Shown here one piece after another: positions 1 to 11,400 of a stretch of DNA of 64,000 nt (position 1 is the stretch's first letter; each line of letters opens with the position of its first letter). This DNA comes from Blepharisma stoltei. Taxonomy: Eukaryota; Ciliophora; Heterotrichea; Heterotrichida; Blepharismidae. The stretch is taken from assembly GCA_914767885.1 (NCBI GenBank), contig CAJZBQ010000014.1, forward strand, positions 62,001 to 126,000, read 5' to 3'. Under the pieces are notes generated by a model. It was given only the letters and a program-made list of their open reading frames with translations, was not told where the DNA came from and did not search any database. Made by a program: the position numbers and the translations under genes.

Positions 1-3000
1 CTTGGATCTGAGGGTTCTGGGCTATAAAGGGTTTTTATACCGATTTGCCCATCTTCATGTCTGGAAAATAGGTATTTTAGGCCGCTTTTTAAAGCTGCTT
101 TAGCATGCCGCGGGGTAAAAAGATAAGGGGCTACAGCCATTGCAATGTATTGGTTTGGCCTAAACTGGTATTCTGCTTGCTCAAGCTTGCTACCTACTGT
201 ATCTTTATAAATCCCTGCAATCCCTACAAGTTCTGGTCTAATATAGTCAGACACAAAGTCTTTTGGGATCCAAAAAAGTTTTTCAAAAGAACTTTTAAGC
301 TTATTTTTCCACTCCTCAAAGGTGTATTCAGCACCATTTGCAAGATAAACAGAAAAGAATGGATATTTTCCAGTCTTGCTTAAGCTGTCTAAGAAATCAA
401 TAGCGGAATATACAAGACCGTTTATTTCTATAGCTGCACCATCTCTAGGGTTTACAGGCTTCCCATCTTTTAGCCTGTCCATCCAAGTCCCTGCATTTCA
501 TTCTGAACCTCCTACAATCAGTCCTGACTCAGCATCTAAGTCAATGGTAACATCAAAACCTTCACTGCTCATAGAAGAATCTAATCCAGGCCCTGCGTTT
601 CATTCTCGGAATTTGATCCCACTTGCATGCAGGTTGGAAAGGGGAAGCCCAGCAAAGTCCTCTGGACCATTCGGGCAACTCCCTAGCGTGAAACTGGGCG
701 TTACGTCCCAGGCTTTGCATTTTTCCTTTTTGCCGATAGCCGACCAGAAAAATCCATTTTTTGGGTTTTTCGGAAAAGCAACCCATGTACAAGCAAGTAG
801 CTCATTCATGAGCCGTCGAAGACGTGGACATTTGCCCTAGAAGCACCTTGGAGATCGAAGCGAGTCTGTCCCCAGCGGACTGGGTGGGCCCGATGCGACG
901 AAAGGCGAGTGATAAACCTGGGGTCGTAACCCCGTAGTGGACGTTAAGCGATATAAATACCATAAGATAAGATAAGATCCCACTTGCATGCTTTTGTAAA
1001 ATTTTTTGAACGATCTCGTAAAGCTTAAATGTGGGGGAGTCTCTGAAAATGGTGTGTTCTTCCCATTTATCACTTTTATACTTCATTGTCACATTTTCAT
1101 TAAAAATTTCATGCCCGTTGGGAGCCATTTTTACATAGTTTTGCAAAGCCTGCAAGAAAAGCCAAGAAACATCTCTTGCATTGTATCTGCCGGTATTCAT
1201 GTCTAAAACATTAGGAATAAGTCCATGTCTCATTGCAGAAGCAAAAGTGATTAAAATATATTTGGCTTCATTATATCTCCCTAAGCACAATAAAAGTCCT
1301 GTTATTGAAATCATGGCTTCTCTTCCTTTCATTCTTGTATTTCCTGCTGAGAAGTTTGGAAGAGAGCTGGCGATTGTAGAAAACCCTGCATGTGTGCGTC
1401 CAGTTTGGACATCGCCTCAGAATTGGGTAGAAACGACACCTAATAGCTCAGATAGATAAAGATTTTCTCTGCCTGTGAATAATTTACTATCTTTGAAAAT
1501 GTTATTGAAAAGGTACAGCTTAATGTTTTTGAATATATAATAAATCAGCTTAAACGTCAAATCTGGGACTATTTGTTTCGGAAGCTGCCTTATATGGTTT
1601 ATTTCCACAAATAAATGATGATAAATCGGCAATGCTGAAAGCACCTGTGCAAGCCTAGAAAGTGCATGCTCAATATACCACGTCCCATCTTTAAAATGGC
1701 TTCAAATCACATTTTTCTCATTCTCATTCCCATATAGCAAATATTTAATCACACTTCCAAGCCCAGCATAATTTAATGCTGGAATCCCTTGAATCTGATA
1801 TAACCCTCCTTGCCTTTTATTATCAAATTCTTCCCTGACACATTTCCACAAAAGGACATTTATTTGGTCCACCCACAGTCCTTCAAGAATATCCTGACAA
1901 GCTCCATAATCCCTCAATTTTTCAAAAAATCGCTCAAGGACTATAACACTCAGTTCTTCTTGCACCCTGGTTTTTAATAGCACGACAAATCCTGGTGGGA
2001 TGTTAATTAAATCAAGCTGGTCTTCTTGGCTGATTTTTCTTACTGTGCAGTGGGTGTTAAAATTGATGATTTCGCATTTTCCGAGTAAACCGTTGATGAT
2101 TTTTGGGTCTTCTTTATAGGTAGAAGGCTCTAAGCCTAGCTTGCAGACGAGCTCAATACGGTCAATGACCCCTGGCAGCTTAATCCCTGTGACTGTCGTA
2201 TTACGCTTGTTGTGCCAAAATGAAGACCGTACTATCATGGTATAGGATTGAAAAGTGACTGGATTTTGACGGACTATTACAGTGACATCTTCAGGGTAAT
2301 TGTATATATACTGGGTGCTGTAGTCTTCTTGGTCTAGTAGCTTGTGCAGATCGTTAAAGATTTTCCTGACTGGCCGGATGTTTCTGAAGGTTCCAGGGCT
2401 GGAGAAAAGCCTTCTTTCTATTTTAAATTGGTTGTTTACGTGTCCTTCCCAAGATTTTATATATCTTTGTGATTGGTCACAAATCCATTGGGTGTTGTCT
2501 ACAATAAACTTGTAGCAGTACTCTTTGCCTTCGAGAATTTCATCGAAAACTAAAAATACTGCGTATTTGCCAGGAGAAATTTCTCCGAGTTGAACATTTT
2601 GGTTCCATCCATCCCAATCTCCTCTGATTTCAACTTTTTTCCCTGGAGTTGTGGTAAATTGAATAAGCACTTTTATGCCGCTGCTTCCAGTCATCAGATA
2701 CTCAGGGACTTCTATTATGGAATCGTCATTATGGGTCGAATAAAATCTTCTCTCAAATACAACAGAAATTTGACGAGGAATCAAATCATCATATCCCCAA
2801 GTAGATCCTATAGCAGAATTTGTCATAGAAATCAATCCAGCATTCGGTAATGAATCTTCAGCAGTTCTTGACTGCGCTGGTGTAGAATTATCATGACTAA
2901 AATCATACAATAAATTATAATTCGGCACTGGCTTCAGCTGATTTTCTTCAAAAACATTAATTTTGGCTGTTTCTGCACAAAAATTCAATAGCTCAGGGTA

Positions 3001-4994
3001 CTTATAAGGGCTGTCTATCTGCATAGACTCTCTTATCAGCAAATTAATCCCAGCTTGTTCTACATACAAAGAGTCAACTTTTGGGTCATTTGTAAACAGC
3101 TCAGCCATCACAATTAAATCAGGATTTATCTCTCTTGCTTTCTTCATCAAATGGCATGTCACCTGCAGCTGCGTCCCATGCGCATTATCCAGCCTGAACC
3201 CTTTAAATATTTTTGCCATTCCCATGACATAATTTTCCATTCTTTCCCACAAAGCAGGGGAATCTACTTTAGAATTTCCATATCTGAGCTTTACACAGTC
3301 ATTCCAGCCCATTACGTCTCTTCTGAAATAATGCCAACCTTCTTTTGCAGCTATGTCTTTCAGTGTGTCACTGTTATTGATAATAAAACCATTGCAGACA
3401 CATTTTTCTCCATTTTGAAGCTCGACAAAGTATTTTTTTACCAATGCGTTTGTGGGACTGATTTCAGTGTTTCTTAAGATAAGCTTAAGCTGCCTTATTT
3501 CGCACTCGATGCTTATTAGAGCGTCTTCAATGTTTTTGCGGCAGTCTGAGAGGAGGCCAGAATTTATGGCTTGGAGGGCTTTGTTGACGTCTTTTATTAC
3601 TTTTTCTGATTCAAGGCCCAGGGATTTTGCAGCTTTTCAAATAATTTCTGGGTTTATATAATTATATTAATTGAAAGCTATTTATGGAAAGGAAGAGCTG
3701 CTTTATTTCTGCATGAATTAATGCTATTTATTTATATAAAGACTGGATACTTACAGAAAACCTCCCTTCTCCTTCTCCAAAAAGTGCGTTTTCTTTAATA
3801 AATTTTTTAAATCCTTTATTCTTCAGCTTATCTCCTAAGCTTGACTCCCCTTCACACTCATTTTCTGTGAAATTCCTCATAGTATCTTTTATTTTCATTT
3901 GAAAATACTCTTCTAAATGCAAGCTAGGTATTATATTTTCTCTTAAAATTCTCATGATTTCTCCTAAATCATCTTCGTTTTCAATAATTTTTCCTTTTCT
4001 ATATAGCATTTTATCATCATTTGCTAAAGAGTCTGAAAAAGTCTTAATTGCACTATCAAGGGTATATGCAGCATTCAAATAAGGACAATTCGTCAAATTA
4101 TAAGTATACTTTATAATTAATTATTCTCGTTAATCCTCCAAAAAAATCCCTATTTTTACCTAAAAAAACAGTAATTTATTAATATAATTTTAAACAAAAA
4201 GCCTTTAAAGTATAGACTCCGGGCTGCTTTCAAGAAAAGGACTAGACCCTGCACAGTGGTTTAATACAATATCGACCATGAATCCAGCCCCATATTTTTG
4301 TTCAAAAAGATTAATCATATTCTCCAACAGCTTAAACCTTTCTTCGTCCTATATACATTTTACACTTGGAGCTACAAATAAGCTTGGGTTTAATTTGAGA
4401 AAATCATTAATACAGTATAAGCTTTGGGTTCTTCCTAACTCTTGTATAGGTGTAAGGTGGAACATGTTGAAACCAATATCTGTTTGTTCCTTTATTATGG
4501 ATTCCCATCTTTGTATTGGTCCTAAACACCTAGAAAGCAGAGTCTGCAGCGTGATTTGCTTTAGAGAAAAATTCTCATATCTTATCTTGAACTCTGGGTC
4601 TACTAAAATCCAGTTAAATTTCCCAATAACTATGTATCCTGCTAAGCTGAAATTCGCCCAATATGAAAATTGATTTTTTTTTTTAGTGAAATTTACCTGT
4701 TTAAGCATAATTTTTACTTGTTTTTTCTGAATTTGGCTCAGTATATTCAATCCAAACTTTGGTGCATCCTGCATTATTGAACGTAAAAACCGCTGTCCAA
4801 TCTCCTAGCAAAGACTGGGTTGCTTTAATTTTTTGGTCTTCAATACACACAGATAATTTTGAAGCATTGATGCTGCAAGCCTCAATTTTAAATTGTAGGG
4901 ACGCACCCTTTGGAATCCTATAAGAACTTCCTGGCTGAGGATAAGGTAAAAATAGTCCTGTACGTCCTTCGATAGTAATGATAGAGTTTACCAT
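1..4994 (-). CDS. AGL: glycogen debranching enzyme (3' end beyond window)
   Basis: Bifunctional 4-alpha-glucanotransferase / amylo-1,6-glucosidase of cytosolic glycogen breakdown. Seen: N-terminal beta-rich domain, the GH13 catalytic block (FRLDNAHGTQLQV, then IVMAELFT), the LLYDFSHDNSTPAQSRTAED and AIGSTWGYDDL motifs, then the GH133 part (FWGDVQTGRTHAGFS, DVSWLFLQAL, ERLFWIPKDF-like region). Between the two catalytic parts sits an AMPK-type glycogen-binding module (VEIRGDWDGWNQNV ... YCYKFIVDNTQWICD). TGA codes Trp at VIWSHF, TQFWGD and FREWNAG. Broken by inserts at 615-991, 3659-3734 and 4105-4213 and a 15-nt intron at 4349-4363; excision restores the frame at each. One frame change near 4680-4700, beside an 11-A run, is unresolved. 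Start is the ATG at 4994; the C terminus runs past base 1. Confidence 0.93.
615..991 (+). mobile_element. SINE-like insert in AGL, 16-bp target duplication
   Basis: GATCCCACTTGCATGC occurs at 615-630 and 976-991, flanking a GC-richer 345-bp body. The body ends in a simple tail (three ATAAG/GATAA units, 962-978), as SINE/LINE tails do. Removing 361 bp joins KILQKHASGIKFREWNAGPG, restoring the debranching enzyme. No TA lies within the duplication. The body is clearly related to the inserts at 28.3 and 34.2 kb; this copy lacks their far (5') end, as in 5'-truncated retroposons. Confidence 0.85.
3659..3734. other. short TA-bounded insert (IES) in AGL
   Basis: AT-rich 76-bp segment with stops in all useful frames, ends of the TATATAA type. 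Removing it joins SIQSLY to INPEIIWKAAKSLG in frame. Exact ends within the TATATA run are ambiguous. Confidence 0.6.
4105..4213. other. TA-bounded insert (IES) with TIR TATACTTTA
   Basis: Inverted ends TATACTTTA (4105-4113) and TAAAGTATA (4206-4214). Excision leaving one TA yields PESITYNLTNCPYLNAAY, matching the conserved YNL..CPHL region of debranching enzymes; without excision the frame is lost. Confidence 0.85.
4349..4363 (-). other. 15-nt spliceosomal intron
   Basis: On the coding strand GTAAAATGTATATAG. Its removal takes out an in-frame TAG and joins FVAPS to DEERFKLLENM. Length and GTA...TAG ends are those of heterotrich micro-introns. Confidence 0.9.
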
Positions 4995-5096
4995 AAATGC
5001 GTCAGGATATTATTATATTCAATTTTACTATGCTTTTCAATAGAAATTCTGTATATTTTGGTCAGAAATATTACTAGCCTGCCTTGCTATATATAA

Positions 5097-5408
5097 ATGA
5101 AAGCTAGAAAATATTTTCGAGAAGCCTACGAAAAAGGAGAAATTGTGATGGAGGATGGACTAATAGAAAAAAGATATGAAAGCATAGACAAGCCTATCAC
5201 AATTTTCAAGATTATGTATGTTGTCCCTTCTCTAGTGCTAAGTCTATATTTGGGATGGAAAGCTAAGAAGAAAAAAGGCTGGCTTGAAGGGATTTATACC
5301 ACTGTGGTGTCTCTCACTGGGTTTGCATTATTGCTTCAAATTATTCCATGGGTTGTGGAGCATGAAAACTTGACGAAAGAAATCATGAAAAAATATGAAA
5401 AACAGTGA
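5097..5408 (+). CDS. small two-TM protein
   Basis: 103 residues, no family recognised. Charged N terminus, two hydrophobic segments (about residues 40-52, VVPSLVLSLYLGW, and 67-85, TTVVSLTGFALLLQIIPWV) with a short Lys-rich loop between, then a charged tail. It lies 102 bp from the divergent debranching-enzyme start and 82 bp from the convergent end of the TPR gene, the spacing usual for real genes here. A small membrane protein is the only inference made. Confidence 0.65.
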   Translation: MKARKYFREAYEKGEIVMEDGLIEKRYESIDKPITIFKIMYVVPSLVLSLYLGWKAKKKKGWLEGIYTTVVSLTGFALLLQIIPWVVEHENLTKEIMKKYEKQ

Positions 5409-5490
5409 ATGCCAAAGCCTAGAACCTATAAGTAACAAATAAGTGAGGGAAAACTTTTAGAATTATTAAAAACTTTATTTAGCATATTAT

Positions 5491-8400
5491 TTAATTTAAA
5501 ATGGCCTGTAGATTATTCTTTACCTTTTCAGCCTCTTCATATAGCTTCTCTGCTTCTTGGTTCTTGCCTAATTGTTCGAAACATAGTGCTGCATTTTTAT
5601 AATGACTCTCATTATAAGGATAAATTCTTATGGCTTCAGTATAATATTTTATAGCTCTTTTATATTTCTTTTGGCCATATAAAATCAGCCCTATACTACT
5701 GTATGCTGCATCTTCATTTGGATTTATCCTTATCTCTTCTTTTAAGCATCTAATAGCTGCCTTGATTTCTCCTAGATTAATTAGAGCGCGTGCTTTATTT
5801 TTGTAATAAACCGTCTGATTTGGATTGATTCTAATTGCCTCATCAAAATATTTTATTGCTTTTTCATATTTCTTCTGATCAAGCAGTAAATGTCCTATAT
5901 TATTGTATGATTGATCATTGTTTGGAGATATTCTAATATATTTTTTATAGCTTTTTATAGCTTCTTTAGTTCTACCTAATTTTCCAAGCGCATCTCCGTA
6001 TAATCCATGGCATTGAGTTTCCTCTGGATTGATTCTAATTGCCTCATTTCAGTATTCAATTGCTTCTTCATATTTATGCTCACTCCCCTCCGTTGTGAGC
6101 AAAACCATTGAAAAAGCCACCCTCCTTGAACAAACAAAAATTTTTTGTTATGTAGAAAATTTTTATGAAAAATACTTCGATTTTATATGTGATAATTATT
6201 AAATCTTATATATTAAAGCATAAATTTTGCAAATTAAATTTTGAAAATAATTATTTATATTCAATTTTTTTGAAAATAAAAATTACCCTCATGAATGAAC
6301 CAATTTTTTATTTGTTCAATGGAAGGGAAGCTAGTAAATAATATAATCCCTATGTAAGAGCATGCGTTCTCGTTGTCTGGATCAAACTTGACAGCTTCTT
6401 TGCAGCATTCCATAGCTTCTTCATTTTTCCCTAATCTTAAAAACGCTAATCCCTTGTTTTCAAAATAATGAGCATAAAGCTTATCCTTATTGTTTATATT
6501 AATTTTAATTGCTTCATCATAGCATTCAATTGCTTCTTCATATATGTCTTCAGTTAAAAATAAATACCCTAAAATACCATAAGCATTATCATTAATTGAA
6601 AAATGCTGAATCAATTTATCACAGCATGCCAGAGCTTCCTCTTTTTGGCCTAATATTAATAGAGCTTTTACTTTATTTTCATAAAAATCTGAGCAATTTG
6701 GATTAAGTCTAATTGCATCGCTAAAATACTGCACTGATTCTTCATATTTCGATATAGCTCATACCCTTATATAGATTTCTTTATCGAGCAAGATGCAATG
6801 GACTCTTGAACGACCAAAACAGACTCTTTCAGATGATTTCAGTCTCTATATCAGGAAGTGTTAAAAAGTGGCATGTCGAAATATGGTGACAAGTGAACGC
6901 ACTATAATTTAAAATGGCTATATTATTAAATTAATTTAAAATTTAAGATGCCAATGAGAGTAAAGATAATAAATATAAAATATTATGTTTTAATTAAAAT
7001 TTCTTTTGCCATAAAAAAGTAACCCTATCGATTATACCTTCAGAATAGATATGGGCTCGGCCTGAAACTCCCCTCCTCTCCCCTCCGCCACTCCCTTTAC
7101 GTTTTCAGTTTGAACGAAATTGTTTATTCAAAATGACAAGTCCCTGACTAAGTATTTGACAAGTCAAATTCAATTTGTAGATTTCAATAAAGCTGAAACC
7201 GTCAAGGGATGGGAGGAGGGGGTTCTCAGGTCGATCTAAAACTGTGCTCACGGTATATTTATTAAATTAATTTCCATTCAAATTTGCTACAGACCATATA
7301 ATGAGTCATTAGGAACTTTGTAAATAACAACAAGCGCTTGATACAAAATTTGGCTTTTGGAGTTCAATTGATCATAAGAAAATTGGAATTGTTTATTTAA
7401 AATTCTATCCTTTCGCAAAAAGCAACTTTGACGAAAAGTTTTGGACTTTTAAGTCCATATATATTTGTTAAAGAAAATAATAAGTGTCGATAACAAACTC
7501 CAAAAATAACCACAAGCGCTGGATACAAACTTTGGTTTTTGGAGTTCAGTTGATCATAAGAAAATTGGCATTGCTTGTTTAAAATTCTATCCATTCACAA
7601 AAAAGCAGCCTCAACGAAAAGTTTTGGATTTTCAGATCCATATATATTAGCTAATGAAAATTGCATATGTCGATAATAAATTCATGAGTCATTATACTAT
7701 TATAAAATTTAATTTTTAATTCCATTTAAAATTGCTAATTAAATATGTAAAGATCATAGATTAGTTTTATTCATATAATTTATATGTATTATTTATTATT
7801 TATTATTATCATTAATTTATAAGACTTTTAAAATAAGATTTTTATTTATTAATCAATCCAAGTCTATATTTAAGTTTTAAATTAATTTAATAATAAAGCC
7901 ATTTTAAATTATGGCGCGTTCACTTGCCAACTTTTTTACACTTGTCACCATTTTTTGACATGTGTCACTTTTTAAAAACTTCCTGATATAGAGATTGAAC
8001 TCATCTGAAAGAGTCTGTTTTGGTCGTTCAAGAGTCCATTAAATCTTGCTCGATAAAGAAATCTATATAGGGGTATGAGCTATAATTCAAGTAATATATT
8101 TCCAATCGCATTATACCCAGCAGAATCGTTTGGATCAATCCGGATAATTTCTTTAAAGCAATTCAAGCCTTCTTCTTTTCTATCTAGATACATAAGAGCA
8201 CTTGATTTGAATAAATAATAAGATTTTTGATCTGGGTTAATTCTAATTGCTTTATTAAAATACTTTATTGCTTTTTTGTATTTCTCTTCACTTGATAGGA
8301 TAATTCCTATCTTAAAATGCGCAACCTCTTCATCTGGATTAAGTTTTATAGCTTTTTTATAGCAGATAATAGCCCGTTTATTTTTTTCTAATTTTTCCTG

Positions 8401-11400
8401 AGCACCTCCTTTGTTTATATAATAATTTGATTTATTAGGATCAATTCTGATTGCGTTATTAAAATATTTTATTGCTTCTTTGTATCTATTTCCTCTATAC
8501 AAAACGCATCCCATCCTATTGTACAAGACATCATTATTTGAATCGTTTTTTAGCATTTCATTGTATATTTCTATTACTTCATCATGTCTTTTTTCTTCTA
8601 ATAGCACTCCTATTCAATTTCATGCCATATCATTTGGACTAATTATAACAGCTTTTTTAAAGTTTTCCGTGGCTTCTGCTTTTTTGCCAAGGGTATTAAG
8701 AACATATCCTTTATTTCAGTAGTAGCCTGCATTATCTGGATTAATTCTAATTGCACCACTAAAATATTCAATAGCTTCTTCATATTTATTTTCTTGAGCC
8801 AGCAGTTCACCTATTCTATTATATGCTCTGTCTTCATTTGGATATATTCTGATAACTTCTTTAAAGAATCCTATTCCTTCGTCTTTTCTTCCCAAGCTAT
8901 AAAGAGTGTGTCCTTTATTTGCAAAATAAGTAGCATTTTCTGGATTAATTCTAATTGCATCATTAAAATATTCTATAGCTTCTTCATATTTTTCTTGTAA
9001 CAATAAAGCTTCTCCTATTACATTGTATAATCTGTCTTCGTTTGGATCAGCTTTAATACCGGATTTTCAGCACTCTATAGCCTCTTCATATTTATTTACT
9101 TTAAAAAGCGCGTTGCCTTTCAACAGGTAATAGATTGCTTTGCTTGGATTAATTCTAATTGCTTCATTTCAATTTTTTATTGCTTCTTCATGTTGACCAC
9201 AATAAAATAATGCTACTCCTAAATCACAGTAAATATTATCATCATTTGGATAAAGTTCAAGGATTTTATTGTGGCATTCTAGGGCTTCTTCATTTTGGCC
9301 TAATGACATTAGAGCTGTTGCTTTATTTATATAAAAAGCAGTGATTTTTGGGTCAATTTTAATTGCTTCATTAAAATAGTGTATTGATTCTTCATATTGG
9401 CCTTTACTATCTCCCCCCTTTAAATTGGAACAAAATTGTCTCGATGAAAATAGTAATTTATAAAATTAATTTAACATAATTTAATGGCAAAATACAAGCA
9501 GCATATTATTAAAGTTTTAGCATAGATCAATTAAATTTAAAGGATACATTTATATATTTTTAAAAATTTCTTTAAAGGTGAAAATACTAATCTAATGGAA
9601 AACTGAAAGTAGAATCTTATTAAAATAGTTTTCACAATTTTTTTATTATTCTTCATAGAAAATAAATTCAAAGTATTACTCAATTTATAATATTTTCAAG
9701 ATTTTATATTGTTAAAAGATTTTTATAGAGAAAACTTTGACTATAAATTAATTTTTTAAACCGTTTAAATTGGAATAGAATTGTTTATTCCAATTTAAAA
9801 GGGGAGAATAAGTAAAATAGATCCTATTGTGTTATATGCTGTATCGTCATTCGGATTAATTTTAACCACTTCTTTGTAGCAATCCAAAACCTTTTCATGT
9901 TTTCCTAGACCAGCAAGAGCATTTGCTTTTAATATGTAGTAAGCAGGGTCATTTGGGTTATTTCTTATTGCTTTAATAAAATATTTTAATGCTTCTTTGT
10001 AATTCTCTTCAGTCATAAATAAAGCGGCATTGGTAAAATAAGTTAGCTTTGCTAGCTTTTCTTTTTCATGGAACTTTATGGGGCTCAGTTTTAGCGTGAA
10101 CTTTTTATCCATAATACAATGGCGACTCATTGGATAAGTTGAGAGTCTGACCCAGAGTATTTTTGGCCTCTTGACACTTCCGAGGAAGGAGACTTTAGGT
10201 AAAACAAACGCTGAAGTAAGTTGGGGAAAGGCGAAAAAAAGCTGCCTGTAAGTTGTGGAGGCTAACTAGCTTCCACTTACTTAACATGACTCTTCGACCT
10301 TAAGGAAATGCAGGTGACAGAGCTAGTTATGCTCTCATTCGGGTGGAACCATATCTTTGGTAATCATCCTGCAGATATTGGCTATATGCTATTCACTCTA
10401 ACTCCCCCCCCCCCCCTCCGTGAGCGAACAAAAAAATTTTGTTCGCTCACGGAGGGGGGTTAATTTTTTTTTTTAAAAAAAAATTTATATATAAATTTTA
10501 TAAAAAATATTTTTTTCGAAATTTAAAAAAATCCTAATTTGCAAAAATTGGGAAGCAAATATTAATTTAATTTGCAAAATTTATGTTTTAAAACGCAATT
10601 TGTTTAAAATTAAACAGAATTAGCTCTAGATTTCATTATACTAATTATCACTTATATATCAAAATTTTTTTTCCATTAAAATTTTTTCTATTAAAAAAAT
10701 TTTTGTTCACTCACGGAGGGTGGGTTTTTGGTCAAAAAATGGCGATTTTTCTAATGGTTTTGTTCGCTCACGGAGGGGGGGGGGGGGGGGGGAGTAAGTG
10801 ATTTAATTTTAGTTTAAGTATTTCTCTTCATTCATTAGCAAATTTCCTATGCAAAATAATGCAGGGTCAAAACTTGGATTAATTTTTATAGCTTTTTTAT
10901 AGTATCTGATAGCCTTTTTTTCCTTTCCTAATTTTTCGAGAGCATACCCTTTGTTTATATAATAATTTTCATCATTTGGATCAATTCTAATTGCATCATT
11001 AATATACTTAAGCGACTCTCGATATCTACTTTCTTTAACTTCCGCCCTCCGTGAATTAACAAAAAAATTTTGTTCACTCACGGAGGGGCTAATTTTTTTT
11101 TTTAAAAAAAAATTTTTCGAAATTTTAAAAAAATCCTAATCTGCAAAAATTGGGAAGCAAATATTAATTTAATTTATAAAATTTATGTTTTAAAACGCAA
11201 TTTGTTTAAAATTAAACAGAATTAGCTCGAGATTTCATTATACTAATTATCACTTATATATCAATATTTTTCATAAATAATTTGTTCTATTAAAAAAATT
11301 TTTGTTCACTCACGGAGGGTAGGTTTTTGGATTTTTTTCCAATGGTTTGTTCACTCACAGAGGGGGAAGTAAGCAAAATACATCCTACCCTATTATATAT

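Noticed and set aside
4680-4700. Frame change in the debranching enzyme as a biological insert
   Set aside because: It lies beside an 11-A run and no GTA...AG 15-16-mer or TA-TA excision fixes it cleanly; a homopolymer error is more likely.
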